This document shows, in pieces, positions 16,983 to 26,158 of a stretch of DNA of 64,000 nt. Origin of the DNA: RGIG4079 sp045646905. Its GTDB lineage: Bacteria; Bacteroidota; Bacteroidia; Bacteroidales; Muribaculaceae. Below the pieces are notes generated by a model. The model was not told the origin of the DNA, did no database searches, and saw nothing but the letters and a program-made list of their open reading frames with translations. The stretch covers positions 27,806 through 91,805 of the forward strand of contig JAZRLP010000021.1 in the NCBI GenBank assembly GCA_045646905.1. Direction: 5' to 3'. Each line of letters opens with the position of its first letter. Positions within the stretch are counted from its first letter, which is position 1. The translations under genes were made by a program, and so were the position numbers.

Positions 16983-17028
16983 AAAAAAATTAGGTCCTTA
17001 AAGCCACTAATGACCTTAAAGACCTAAT
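16983..17028 (-). terminator. Terminator after sdaA
   Basis: On the minus strand ATTAGGTC pairs with GACCTAAT, with inner TTTAAG/CTTTAAG pairing, and is followed by TTTTTTT (plus-strand A-run 16983-16989). Confidence 0.8.
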
Positions 17029-17052
17029 AATACTTTTTAAAACAATTCTTAT

Positions 17053-18249
17053 CTATTCGTGAGTAGCAGCCAAACCACCTTGGGCTGTTTCTTTGTATAG
17101 GCTTGGGAGGTCGTGACCGGTTTGTTTCATCACCTCTACGATGCGATCAAATGTAACGGTGTGTTTACCGTCGGAAATCTGCGAATAAAGGTTGGCATCG
17201 AGGGCACGAGCTGCCGCCATGGCATTACGCTCAATACACGGAATTTGTACCAATCCACACACCGGGTCACAAGTCAACCCAAGATGATGCTCAAGCCCCA
17301 TTTCAGCACTATATTCGATTTGCGCGGGAGTACCTCCAAAAAGTTGGCACGATGCAGCAGCAGCCATAGCACATGCCACCCCTACTTCGCCCTGACACCC
17401 CACCTCAGCACCCGATACCGATGCATTGGTTTTCACCACATTGCCAAAAATTCCGGCGGTGGCAAGTGAACGTAAAATACGTTCTTCCGAGAACCCTTTT
17501 GAAGTGTGAAGATGATACAACACAGCAGGAACAATGCCACACGATCCACAAGTAGGAGCTGTAACAATTTTACCCCCAGCGGCATTCTCTTCGCTCACGG
17601 CAAGAGCATAAGCATAAGTCAATCCACGACTTTTAAGGCTACCTGTATATCCTTGTGCATGCACATAGTATGACACAGCTTTACGGCGCACACCAAGACC
17701 TCCAGGCAAAGCCCCCTCTGCCTCCAAGCCTCGTTCAACGGCGTCTTTCATCACTTGCCACACTTCACGAAGATATTCCCACACTTCAGGACCTTCGCAT
17801 TGATCGACATATTCCCAATAATTATGACCAGTCTTTTCGCACCAAGCTTGAATGTCGGCAATGTGAGTCATTTCATACACATGATTGTGCACTCGCGACT
17901 CACCCTCTTCCACAATATCACCTCCTCCTACTGAATACACAACCCAATCGTCGATGGTTTTACCTTCTGCATCAAGTGATTCAAACTTCATTGCGTTGGG
18001 GTGAAATGGTAGGAAAACATCGGGTTGCCACACAATCTCGGTCGCAGCCACTGGTTCAAGCACATCAAGCACAGCCTTATCGGTCAAGTGCCCCTTGCCT
18101 GTAGCAGCAAGCGCACCATAAAGCGTTACACGATAACTCATTGCACTACTTGTGCGAGCCAAAAATCGTTCGGCCGCACGCTTGGGACCCATAGTGTGAC
18201 TACTCGACGGTCCAACACCTATTTTATATATCTCTTTTATCGATTCCAT
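17053..18249 (-). CDS. sdaA: L-serine ammonia-lyase (iron-sulfur L-serine dehydratase)
   Basis: Deaminates L-serine to pyruvate and ammonia using a [4Fe-4S] cluster. At 398 residues it is the single-chain form. The beta domain starts with IGVGPSSSHTMGPKRAAERF; the alpha domain holds TCGSCGIVPAVLYH and the cluster/active-site region LTCDPVCGLVQIPCIERNA. A second conserved stretch is NASVSGAEVGCQGEVG. The gene is monocistronic with a TAATTTTG -7 box at 18279-18272 and a clear terminator. Bacteroidales are peptide and amino-acid users, so a catabolic role is likely. Confidence 0.96.
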   Translation of the reverse strand: MESIKEIYKIGVGPSSSHTMGPKRAAERFLARTSSAMSYRVTLYGALAATGKGHLTDKAVLDVLEPVAATEIVWQPDVFLPFHPNAMKFESLDAEGKTIDDWVVYSVGGGDIVEEGESRVHNHVYEMTHIADIQAWCEKTGHNYWEYVDQCEGPEVWEYLREVWQVMKDAVERGLEAEGALPGGLGVRRKAVSYYVHAQGYTGSLKSRGLTYAYALAVSEENAAGGKIVTAPTCGSCGIVPAVLYHLHTSKGFSEERILRSLATAGIFGNVVKTNASVSGAEVGCQGEVGVACAMAAAASCQLFGGTPAQIEYSAEMGLEHHLGLTCDPVCGLVQIPCIERNAMAAARALDANLYSQISDGKHTVTFDRIVEVMKQTGHDLPSLYKETAQGGLAATHE

Positions 18250-18271
18250 ATATTGTCAGTTTTATTTTCTT

Positions 18272-18279
18272 CAAAATTA
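18272..18279 (-). promoter_or_regulatory. Promoter -7 box of sdaA
   Basis: TAATTTTG on the minus strand, 23 bases before the ATG at 18249. Confidence 0.45.
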
Positions 18280-18376
18280 CAATACTTTTCACTTAAATAC
18301 AATATCAAATAAATCTCTTTTAGGAATATTATATAAAATTCTCTATTCCCATATTGTTTTATAACAAAAATATAAC

Positions 18377-18384
18377 TAACTTTG
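18377..18384 (+). promoter_or_regulatory. Promoter -7 box of the DUF234-type ATPase
   Basis: TAACTTTG, 43 bases before the ATG. The next base begins the first of two tandem TTACCGCCGTAA sites, so the presumed transcript start lies in the repeats. Confidence 0.6.
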
Positions 18385-18411
18385 TTACCGCCGTAAATTT
18401 TACCGCCGTAA
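18385..18411 (+). repeat. Tandem 12-bp operator-like repeat
   Basis: Two perfect copies of TTACCGCCGTAA (18385-18396 and 18400-18411) separated by three bases. Each copy has inverted TTAC/GTAA ends, like a small operator half-turn apart from the next on a 15-bp period. They abut the -7 box and cover the likely transcription start, a classic position for repressor binding. Confidence 0.6.
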
Positions 18412-18426
18412 CAAAACAAAAAAGCT

Positions 18427-19752
18427 ATGAAGTTTTATAACAGAGAATTAGAACTTGAGAAATTGCGCAATATGCGAGAATTGTCCTACTCCGACCATTC
18501 TCGTCTAACAGTTGTAACTGGACGTCGCAGAATTGGAAAAACATCACTTATTATAAATTCCATGGGCGATGAACCTTTTGTTTATCTATTTGTTGGTCGA
18601 AAAAATGAAGCATCATTATGCTCAGGTTTTTGCAAAGAGATATCTTCCAATCTAAATGTTTTTGTTCCATCGATAACCTCTTTCCAAGAGTTATTTTTGT
18701 TCCTCCTACAACAGGGAGAAACAAAAAAATTCACCTTAGTAATTGATGAGTTTCAAGAATTTTTCAACATCAACCCATCAATTTATAGTGATATTCAAAA
18801 CTATTGGGATCAATATAGGAAAAAAACTAACATTAATTTTATCGTAAGTGGTTCGATATATTCGTTAATGGTAAAAATATTCCAAAATTACCATGAGCCA
18901 TTATTTGGTAGAGCTGATATGCTTTTGAAATTAAATCCATTTTCCATTTCAGTTCTAAAACAAATTATGTGCGATTATCACCCAAAGTACACCAACGACG
19001 ATTTATTGGCCTTATATACCTTTACTGGGGGGATTCCTAAATATATTGAATTACTCGTTGATGCAAAGGCACTAACAGTAAAGAAAATTATTCACACTAT
19101 ATGTGAATCTGATTCCCCTTTCAAAGATGAAGGAAAGCACCTATTAATCGACGAATTTGGCAAGCACTACGGCACATATTTTTCTATTTTGGATGCAATC
19201 TCTAATGGACGCAACACACAACCTGAAATTGCAGCTTCTTTAGGTGATAAAAGCATTGGAGGACAACTCAACAAATTAGTTGACACATACGATATTATAA
19301 AAAAAATGCGTCCAATTTTCTCAAAAAAAGGATCTCAAACAGTGAGATATGAAATCTCCGACATATTTTTATGTTTTTGGTTCAAATATTTTGAAGGGAA
19401 TCGCACCCTAATTGAGATGAACCAATTTGAATTGGTTGAGAAAATTATTTTAGAAGATTACACTACCTATTCAGGCAAAATCCTTGAAACATTTTTCAAA
19501 CAACAACTCATAGAAAGTAAACAATTTATAAACCTCGGTTCATACTGGGAAGCTAAAAAAGGTTCGGAACAAAATGAAATTGATATTGTTGCGTTAAAAA
19601 TTGAAAAGAACAAAGCAGTTGCAATTGAGGTGAAACGACAACGCAAAGAATTCAAACCCGAATTATTTGACAAGAAGGTGCAACATCTTAAAAACAAAGT
19701 GTTGCCTAAATATGATATCGAACAAATTTGTTTGTGTTTAGATGACATGTAA
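18427..19752 (+). CDS. AAA-type ATPase with C-terminal DUF234 nuclease-like domain
   Basis: A 441-residue protein. The P-loop is TGRRRIGKTSLI (about residues 31-42), the Walker B region is FTLVIDEFQEF (about 97-107) and the sensor region is NFIVSGSIYSLM. A winged-helix segment follows (about residues 245-310), then DUF234, whose EIDIVALKIEKNKAVAIEVK has the E...D...EVK pattern of PD-(D/E)xK nucleases. This family is widespread in archaea and anaerobic bacteria and its function is unknown; mobile or defence roles have been suggested. Tandem 12-bp sites lie in its promoter, which suggests autoregulation. The GH13 gene follows by 26 bases, with its own function unrelated. Confidence 0.88.
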   Translation: MKFYNRELELEKLRNMRELSYSDHSRLTVVTGRRRIGKTSLIINSMGDEPFVYLFVGRKNEASLCSGFCKEISSNLNVFVPSITSFQELFLFLLQQGETKKFTLVIDEFQEFFNINPSIYSDIQNYWDQYRKKTNINFIVSGSIYSLMVKIFQNYHEPLFGRADMLLKLNPFSISVLKQIMCDYHPKYTNDDLLALYTFTGGIPKYIELLVDAKALTVKKIIHTICESDSPFKDEGKHLLIDEFGKHYGTYFSILDAISNGRNTQPEIAASLGDKSIGGQLNKLVDTYDIIKKMRPIFSKKGSQTVRYEISDIFLCFWFKYFEGNRTLIEMNQFELVEKIILEDYTTYSGKILETFFKQQLIESKQFINLGSYWEAKKGSEQNEIDIVALKIEKNKAVAIEVKRQRKEFKPELFDKKVQHLKNKVLPKYDIEQICLCLDDM

Positions 19753-19778
19753 ATATATTAATTAATACTCAAATTTTT

Positions 19779-21191
19779 ATGCGTAGAAACATTTTTAAAT
19801 CAATCGTTGCCGGTGTTGCAGCCCTTGTGGGGTTGACCGGTAGTGTAGATGCTATGGCTCAAGCGCCTGCTCGCACATCAGTGACTCACCCCGAATGGAG
19901 TCGTAATGCTGTGATTTATGAGGTAAACCTCCGTCAATTCACCCCCGAAGGTACTATCAATGCTTTTGTTAAAGAACTCCCTCGACTCAAAGAACTTGGC
20001 GTGGACATTCTTTGGTTTATGCCCATTCACCCCATCTCTGAAAAAAATCGCAAAGGCGAACTCGGTAGCTACTATGCAGTAAAAGATTACAAGGCTGTAA
20101 ACCCCGAATTTGGTACACTCGACGATTTCAAACATGCCGTAGCCGAGGCTCACAAATTGGGTATAAAAGTAGTTATCGACTGGGTACCCAACCACACTGG
20201 TTGCGACAATGCTTGGGTAACACAACATCCCGAATGGTATTCACTCAACATGGAAGGAAATATGTATGGACCATTTGATTGGACCGATGTATATGAACTC
20301 AACTACGACAACTATTATATGCGCAAAGCAATGGTTGACGCTATGAAATTTTGGCTCACCGAAGTGGGTATTGATGGCTATCGTTGCGATGTGGCAATGG
20401 AAGTGCCCACCGACTTTTGGGACGATACTCGCCCTCAACTCCAAGCTGTGAAACCCGACCTCTTTATGCTTGCCGAAGCAAGTGTGCCCGAATTGCAACT
20501 CCACGGCTTTGACATGGGTTATAACTGGCCAATGAAAGACCTTTTCAGCGAAATCGCAGCAACAGCAGATCAATATACTTTCCAAAAAGAGGGTGAACCA
20601 ATGAAGACTTTCGCTACCAAAACTGCCGTTGCTATCGATTCACTCCTTGCCGACCAAGCTGCCGCATATCCTCAAGACTCTTACTTGATGAATATGATTA
20701 CCAACCATGACCTCAACTCGTGGGAAGGTACCGAATTTGACCGTCTTGGCAACCTCAACAAAGCGTTTGCAGTGCTTTCTTACACCCTCCCCGGCATGCC
20801 ATTGATTTACACCGGTCAAGAAACAGGCATGAACCGTGCATTTGAATTCTTCAAGAAAGACAATGCACCCCAATGGGAACCTCGCAACGAATATTTCACT
20901 TTCTATCAAACGCTCAATAATCTCAAACACGAAAACCGTGCACTCCTTGCTGGCGAACAAGGTGGCAAAATGGTGCGTTACCCAACCACCTCGCCCGACC
21001 TTTATGTGTTCTCACGCACAGTAGGCGATGATGCAGTGTTTGTAATGGTTAATCTCGGTGCAAAAGCACAAAAAGTGAAATTTACAGGCGAAGCTCCATC
21101 AATCGAAAGCATGACCAACATCTTCGATGCTAAAGCAAAGAAACTCCCTTCAAAACTTAAACCCGGCGAATACCAAGTGTGGGCTAAGTAA
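19779..21191 (+). CDS. Exported alpha-amylase family (GH13) enzyme
   Basis: A 470-residue glycoside hydrolase family 13 protein with a signal peptide (about residues 1-28, ending at ...DAMAQA). The catalytic set is complete: nucleophile Asp204 in GYRCDVAMEV, acid/base Glu233 in FMLAEAS and transition-state stabiliser Asp311 in ITNHDLNS. The early region DILWFMPIHPIS and DWVPNHTG are further GH13 motifs. It should act on alpha-glucans in the periplasm; the exact specificity is unclear. No SusC/SusD partner is nearby. Codons favour C in third position. A strong terminator follows at 21227. Confidence 0.94.
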   Translation: MRRNIFKSIVAGVAALVGLTGSVDAMAQAPARTSVTHPEWSRNAVIYEVNLRQFTPEGTINAFVKELPRLKELGVDILWFMPIHPISEKNRKGELGSYYAVKDYKAVNPEFGTLDDFKHAVAEAHKLGIKVVIDWVPNHTGCDNAWVTQHPEWYSLNMEGNMYGPFDWTDVYELNYDNYYMRKAMVDAMKFWLTEVGIDGYRCDVAMEVPTDFWDDTRPQLQAVKPDLFMLAEASVPELQLHGFDMGYNWPMKDLFSEIAATADQYTFQKEGEPMKTFATKTAVAIDSLLADQAAAYPQDSYLMNMITNHDLNSWEGTEFDRLGNLNKAFAVLSYTLPGMPLIYTGQETGMNRAFEFFKKDNAPQWEPRNEYFTFYQTLNNLKHENRALLAGEQGGKMVRYPTTSPDLYVFSRTVGDDAVFVMVNLGAKAQKVKFTGEAPSIESMTNIFDAKAKKLPSKLKPGEYQVWAK

Positions 21192-21226
21192 AAGAGAAAA
21201 AAGGAAACTTAAAAGTCAATATAACA

Positions 21227-21268
21227 GAGTCTCAATCACTTATTTTATGTGGTTGAGATTCTTTTTTC
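21227..21268 (+). terminator. Terminator after the GH13 gene
   Basis: A 13-bp stem GAGTCTCAATCAC/GTGGTTGAGATTC (two G-T pairs), nine-base loop and a T-run. Confidence 0.85.
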
Positions 21269-21393
21269 AAAATACAAGCCTGTATCGTCCTGAAAAAGGT
21301 TTACTGTTTTATTCATAATCCTAAATTTTGTTTAATTTCCAGTAAACCTATATTAGGACTAGACACAAGCCCTGCAAATCATAAACTAAAGGG

Positions 21394-21421
21394 GAAGGTG
21401 GCACGAAGTGACGGAGGGGGT
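21394..21421. repeat. Short interspersed hairpin repeat, copy 1
   Basis: GAAGGTGGCACGAAGTGACGGAGG-type element. Its core is the small hairpin CAC-GAA-GTG flanked by purine-rich G tracts. Copy 2 at 21518-21545 keeps the GAA loop and flanks but has CGGC-GAA-GCCG as the stem, so the pairing is kept while the bases differ. Confidence 0.55.
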
Positions 21422-21517
21422 AATTACAAAAACTTCTGGCTCTCCACTCCATTCTGTCACTCTGACTAAAAACACACACGCCAGTCAAACTCTCCTCTTA
21501 TTTTTCGCAGAAAAAAA

Positions 21518-21545
21518 GGAGGAGTACGGCGAAGCCGGGAGGTGG
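21518..21545. repeat. Short interspersed hairpin repeat, copy 2
   Basis: GGAGGAGTACGGCGAAGCCG followed by GGAGGTGGT. Stem CGGC/GCCG (21527-21537) around a GAA loop. Related to copy 1 by compensating changes. The remaining bases of 21270-21574 hold no gene. Confidence 0.55.
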
Positions 21546-21574
21546 TTAAACTCCAAAATATCTCCTATTTCTTC

Positions 21575-22927
21575 CTAAAGAAATGCCACCCCATTCGACA
21601 CATTTTGAAAAAACATAACATAATATATAGGAATATATGTTATGCCCTTTTGGATATAAACTTCATGCTCATTCGACAATACGAAAGCTTGCCGTATATT
21701 ATATTCTTCTATTGACAAAAATTTATTCAAGGCACTATGTGTTGTATAGTCTTTACCCGATTTCACCTCTATTGGAATATTTGATAAATTATCCACATCA
21801 TCAATCAAGAAATCAACTTCTCCATTTTTTTTATTGTCATAATAATACAAATCATATCCATGAGCACGCAGCTCTTGAGCCACTACCGTTTCATATACCG
21901 ACCCAAGGTTTATGCTTTTTACATCACACATCACTGCATTGATGTTATTTTTATAAAAAATATTTGTCAAAATACCAACGTCATTAAGATATAGTTTCAA
22001 CAAATTTTTTCCACTATTTTCCACCAATGGATATGATGGTTTGCTAATAGCTTTCACCTCAAGTGCCACTCCCGATGATATTAGAAAATCAAATTCATCT
22101 AAATAATCATCTGCTCTTTTCCATTTTTTATCTTCTATATTTTTTATGACCACTCTTTTCTTCTTGTTTTCAAGATTCGAAGGAATCATATCAAAGATGC
22201 GTCGTATCTTTAATTTTTTATTATTTTCCTCTTCATATTTTGACGCATCAACACCATACAACATGTGAACCTCCTGTTGTATTGCTCTAAATTCCACAAC
22301 ATTTCGAGTTTCTACAAATTTTTCCACTGCTTGTGGCAATCCTCCAACCAGTGTATATTTCTTGAAGAAATCTAACATCTTTTCATGCAACGACTGTGAC
22401 AATGGTTCTCTCTTTTCAAAACTATTTTTCATTGACTCTATTACACCATTTCCCACACCATTGGCATATAAAAATTCCTCAAAATCCATTGGATACATTT
22501 GTTCTATTTTTAGGCTACCAATGGGTAATGATTGTGTATTTTTCAATGTTACACCTAATTGCGAACCACTCGCAATATATGTAAATCTACCTTCTTGCAT
22601 AAGAAACTTCACAAGCGTAAGCAAATGATCATATGCTTGTATTTCATCAATAAAAACTAAAGTATTTGTTTTTTCCTTCATCTTTTCTCCGGCAAATACC
22701 CCAAGTGCCATATAAAAATCTTTTGTGGTTTTTGCATTGGCAAAAATGCGGTCGCCAAGTTTGTCTTCCTCCATATTTATTTCAATATAATTAGAAAACA
22801 TTCGTTGACCCACCCATCTCACTATATATGACTTCCCTATTTGTCTCGCCCCATCAATGAGCAACATTTTGTTTGAATTTGACGACAAATGTTCTTCTAT
22901 TCGCTTTGCAATCTTTCTATATAACAT
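21575..22927 (-). CDS. AAA ATPase with DUF4143 domain
   Basis: A 450-residue protein. The N-terminal AAA_14 domain has the P-loop LLIDGARQIGKSYIV (near residue 30) and Walker B NTLVFIDEIQAY (near 95). The C-terminal DUF4143 part ends in the PD-(D/E)xK-like segment NGEVDFLIDDVDNLSNIPIE followed by VKSG. I start it at the ATG at 22927; the upstream TTG at 22936 is only nine bases nearer the promoter. The family is abundant in anaerobes, multiplies within genomes and has no assigned function. Four repeated sites lie just upstream of its promoter. Confidence 0.9.
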   Translation of the reverse strand: MLYRKIAKRIEEHLSSNSNKMLLIDGARQIGKSYIVRWVGQRMFSNYIEINMEEDKLGDRIFANAKTTKDFYMALGVFAGEKMKEKTNTLVFIDEIQAYDHLLTLVKFLMQEGRFTYIASGSQLGVTLKNTQSLPIGSLKIEQMYPMDFEEFLYANGVGNGVIESMKNSFEKREPLSQSLHEKMLDFFKKYTLVGGLPQAVEKFVETRNVVEFRAIQQEVHMLYGVDASKYEEENNKKLKIRRIFDMIPSNLENKKKRVVIKNIEDKKWKRADDYLDEFDFLISSGVALEVKAISKPSYPLVENSGKNLLKLYLNDVGILTNIFYKNNINAVMCDVKSINLGSVYETVVAQELRAHGYDLYYYDNKKNGEVDFLIDDVDNLSNIPIEVKSGKDYTTHSALNKFLSIEEYNIRQAFVLSNEHEVYIQKGITYIPIYYVMFFQNVSNGVAFL

Positions 22928-22950
22928 AACAAACAATGTTTTTTATGATG

Positions 22951-22958
22951 CAAATATA
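22951..22958 (-). promoter_or_regulatory. Promoter -7 box of the DUF4143 ATPase
   Basis: TATATTTG on the minus strand, 24 bases before the ATG at 22927; it supports that start and lies beside the repeat array. Confidence 0.6.
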
Positions 22959-22971
22959 ACACTTATTTTCG

Positions 22972-23142
22972 AAAAAGGTGCATTTTCCTATAAATTTCAC
23001 CCAAAAAAAGGTGCGTTTTCCTATTTTTAGAATTTTCGCATAATAAAATGTATTCCAACTATTTACAAAAACAATCCAATAAATATTCGCAAAAAAAGGT
23101 GCATTTTCCTATAAATTTCACCACCAAAAAGGTGCGTTTTCC
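22972..23142. repeat. Four-copy operator-like repeat upstream of the DUF4143 ATPase
   Basis: The motif AAAAAGGTGCRTTTTCC occurs at 22972, 23003, 23091 and 23126. It is arranged as two composite units of about 52 bp (GGTGCA copy, CTATAAATTTCACC spacer, GGTGCG copy) about 119 bp apart. The nearest copy starts 14 bases upstream of the -7 box, over the -33 region. This looks like a multi-site operator or a recognition array of the ATPase itself. Confidence 0.7.
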
Positions 23143-23287
23143 GATTTTATTTATAATCTCATTTCATCCCTCTAAATTCACCCAATAAATTCTCAATCAA
23201 ACACTGCTTAACACACTATTTGATGCTATACAATATTACATTTAACAATATTTAACTAAATGGGGGGGCAAAACGACACATTTTCAC

Positions 23288-23295
23288 TACTTTTG
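23288..23295 (+). promoter_or_regulatory. Promoter -7 box of the first BspA-like gene
   Basis: TACTTTTG fits TAnnTTTG; 41 bases upstream of the ATG. Confidence 0.5.
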
Positions 23296-23335
23296 TAGCC
23301 GTATTTTCATCTATATTAACATAATTTTTTTATTT

Positions 23336-26062
23336 ATGAAACAAACCTACACAAAAGTACTCACATTTATTGCATGCCTGCTATGTGGCATGAGTGCAAC
23401 CGCCGCCGATTTTGTTGTTGACGGCATCTCGTATCTCAAAAAGACTGATTCAACAGTATGGGTAAACAAAACTGATGGCAGCTATACCTATTCAGGAGAT
23501 ATTGTCATTCCATCAACGATTACTGTTAATGGCTCTACGTTTAGTGTAGTAGCAATTGCTTCTTATGCATTTCAAAATTGTACAGAAGTAACATCTTTAT
23601 CTATTGAAGAAGGTATTCAGTCTATATATGATTTTTCATTCAGTGGTTGCACGGCTTTAGCATCTGTAAAACTTCCTGAATCTCTAACTCTTCTTGGTAA
23701 TTGGTGTTTTACCGGTTGCTCTTCTTTGACTGAAATAACTATTCCTGAAAATTGCCTTAAACTATATAAATACACGTTTCAAAACTGTACAAACTTAAAG
23801 AAGTGTAAACTTCCATCAAAAATTACAACAATTCCAACTTATTTTTTCCAAAATTGCACATCACTTGAAAGCATTGAGCTTCCCGATGGTATAACAGTTA
23901 TTTCTAATGGATGCTTCGATGGTTGCTCATCTCTTGCGAGCTTTGATTTAACCGGCATAACATCAATTGGGTACGATGCATTTCGTGGAACCGGATTTAC
24001 TGAAATTACCATACCCGAAAACATCACTTCAATCGGAAGTGATGCTTTTTATAATTGCACAAACCTCACTACCGTAAATATTTTAGGCAAAGCAAATATT
24101 GGCGAAGACGCTTTCAGCTTTAGTTCTTCAATCACCCCATCGTATATAACAACTCTTAATGCACCAAACGGACTTGGGACAATAGGCGACTATGCTTTCT
24201 ATGGACAAAAACTAATGGTTGCCGACTTGACTTTATCGGGAGAAAGTGTAGGGAAATCATCATTCAATAGTTGCGCCGAGTTATCATCAGTAAAAATCAA
24301 TGTAACAGGAAATGTTGCAAGCAACGCTTTCTACAACTGCACAAAACTAGACACTATAGATGTAAAATGTGCACAAATTGAGGGTAATGCTTTCCAAAAT
24401 TGTAGCGCAATTACATCTGCCACAATTGATTGTGACTCAATCCTCAATGTAAATGCATTTAACAAGCTTTCAAGCAAATGTGCTTATCTTAACATCAACT
24501 GCCCCACTATTCCGGGAGGATTGTTTGTTACATCATCAACCTCGTATAATTACACTTTGAGTGAATTAATTCTTGGTGAAAAAGTGACAAATATTAACAA
24601 CAACTTTTCTACTTGCAACAATTTATATGATATCAAGATTGCTTCCCCCACACCTCCTGCCAATGCTTCGTTTACTGCAAAACAGAGTCTCACTACTACA
24701 CGCATAATCCTAAACGGTGAATGGGTTGAAGCCTACAAACAAGCCGATGGCTGGAAAGATTTCTATTATATTGTGGCCGAATGGGACACTACAAAAGCCA
24801 CTCTTATCGATGGCATCTACTATAACTTCACATCAGAAAACACTGCCGAAGTTGTAGCCGGTGAAAACGCTTATACCGGTGCAATCACAATCCCTGCCAC
24901 CGTTGAATATGAGGGTAACACTTATAATGTTACATCCATTCGCAGCGAGGCATTCCGTAAATCAAAAATCACTTCGATTTCTCTCCCCGAAGGTATTGAA
25001 AAAATTGGAGTAGGAGCATTCTATGCCTGTAATTCATTAAAAAGCATTGCCTTCCCAAACTCACTTACCACTCTTGATGCTTGTGCATTTGGCACATCTG
25101 CCATCGAAAAAATCACTTGGGGGACAGGCCTCACCGCTCTTAATGGTATGACATTCTGGAAAACCCGGATCCCAATGACCACTCTTGAGTTAACAATCCC
25201 CGCATCAATCACTTCATTGGGTTATGGTGACTTCGGATATTGGTTTGGCTACAACGGTGGCTCACTCACAATGGAAAGTGCGACACCTCCCACTGTCGAT
25301 GCCGGAGTCTTTGACTCACCATTATCATTTTTTGATGGCGAATATGCCGTTCTTAATGTTCCTGCCGGTTCTCTTGAAGCATATAAAAGCACTGAACCTT
25401 GGAAATATTTTGGCACAATCAATGAAATGAAAGTAGCATCTGAAAACCTTTTTGAATACAAAGGCTTATGGTATGAAGTAATTGAAGGAGCTGATAATGA
25501 AGTGCAACTTGTTGCCGATGCTTATAGCGGATACAGCGTTGTCGTTCCTGCCACAGCAAAAAATGGCGACAAAATCTACACTGTTACACGCATTGCCGAA
25601 AATGCTTTCGCCGGCACAAATGCTAATAACATAACAATACCTTCTACAATCAAAACAATTGGTGAAAACGCATTTAATGTCACCAACAGTACTATGTTCT
25701 ATTTATATTGCAATGCGACTGTTCCTCCCACATTGGAATCAACATCAACATTTGCATTTGATACTTGGTGGTATAAATATCTATTTGTACCGGCCGGAAG
25801 TGAAGAAGCCTATACCGCCGCTGACCAATGGAAAGAGTTTACTGTTAAAACCGACAATACAGGTGTTGAGTCGATTGAAGCTAACGGAAACAACATTGTG
25901 GTTAACGGCAACGAAATAAACGTAGAGGGCGATGCCGATATTGCCGTTTACAGCATCAATGGTCAATTGATTTACGCCGGTGAAAACATCACCGTTGCAG
26001 TTCCTGCCGGTGTGTATATCGTCAAGGTCAACAACACCATCCACAAAGTAATCATTAAATGA
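23336..26062 (+). CDS. BspA-like LRR_5 surface protein with type IX sorting domain
   Basis: A 908-residue exported protein. It has a signal peptide (about 1-24), then many LRR_5 (BspA/Treponema pallidum type) repeats of about 23 residues with the motif IxxxAFxNCTxLxSIxLPxxL, interrupted by non-repeat spacers near residues 480-520 and 690-730. It ends in a T9SS type A C-terminal sorting domain (DIAVYSINGQLIYAG, then PAGVYIVKV and VIIK). Such proteins bind host matrix or other bacteria; the ligand here is unknown. A paralogue follows directly, after a terminator at 26091. Confidence 0.9.
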   Translation: MKQTYTKVLTFIACLLCGMSATAADFVVDGISYLKKTDSTVWVNKTDGSYTYSGDIVIPSTITVNGSTFSVVAIASYAFQNCTEVTSLSIEEGIQSIYDFSFSGCTALASVKLPESLTLLGNWCFTGCSSLTEITIPENCLKLYKYTFQNCTNLKKCKLPSKITTIPTYFFQNCTSLESIELPDGITVISNGCFDGCSSLASFDLTGITSIGYDAFRGTGFTEITIPENITSIGSDAFYNCTNLTTVNILGKANIGEDAFSFSSSITPSYITTLNAPNGLGTIGDYAFYGQKLMVADLTLSGESVGKSSFNSCAELSSVKINVTGNVASNAFYNCTKLDTIDVKCAQIEGNAFQNCSAITSATIDCDSILNVNAFNKLSSKCAYLNINCPTIPGGLFVTSSTSYNYTLSELILGEKVTNINNNFSTCNNLYDIKIASPTPPANASFTAKQSLTTTRIILNGEWVEAYKQADGWKDFYYIVAEWDTTKATLIDGIYYNFTSENTAEVVAGENAYTGAITIPATVEYEGNTYNVTSIRSEAFRKSKITSISLPEGIEKIGVGAFYACNSLKSIAFPNSLTTLDACAFGTSAIEKITWGTGLTALNGMTFWKTRIPMTTLELTIPASITSLGYGDFGYWFGYNGGSLTMESATPPTVDAGVFDSPLSFFDGEYAVLNVPAGSLEAYKSTEPWKYFGTINEMKVASENLFEYKGLWYEVIEGADNEVQLVADAYSGYSVVVPATAKNGDKIYTVTRIAENAFAGTNANNITIPSTIKTIGENAFNVTNSTMFYLYCNATVPPTLESTSTFAFDTWWYKYLFVPAGSEEAYTAADQWKEFTVKTDNTGVESIEANGNNIVVNGNEINVEGDADIAVYSINGQLIYAGENITVAVPAGVYIVKVNNTIHKVIIK

Positions 26063-26090
26063 CGATAAGGAAATTTATTTCATAATTAGT

Positions 26091-26137
26091 CATAGCCTGT
26101 TCCCTCATTAATCTGGGGTGAATAGGCTATGTTTTTT
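26091..26137 (+). terminator. Terminator between the two BspA-like genes
   Basis: Long imperfect stem with outer CATAGCCT/AGGCTATG arms and inner TCCC/GGGG pairing, then TTTTTT. It covers the upstream in-frame ATG at 26129, which supports starting the next gene at 26159. Confidence 0.8.
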
Positions 26138-26158
26138 CAATCTAAAATATTTGATAAT

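Noticed and set aside
17655..18104. 149-codon plus-strand frame opposite sdaA
   Set aside because: Antisense shadow of a conserved gene; His/Gln/Pro-rich translation without domain features.
22972..23142. CRISPR-like repeat array
   Set aside because: Only four copies, uneven spacing, no unique spacers of equal length and no cas genes; position fits an operator.
26129..26158. Earlier start of the second BspA-like gene at 26129
   Set aside because: It lies inside the terminator of the preceding gene and would place ten residues before the signal peptide.
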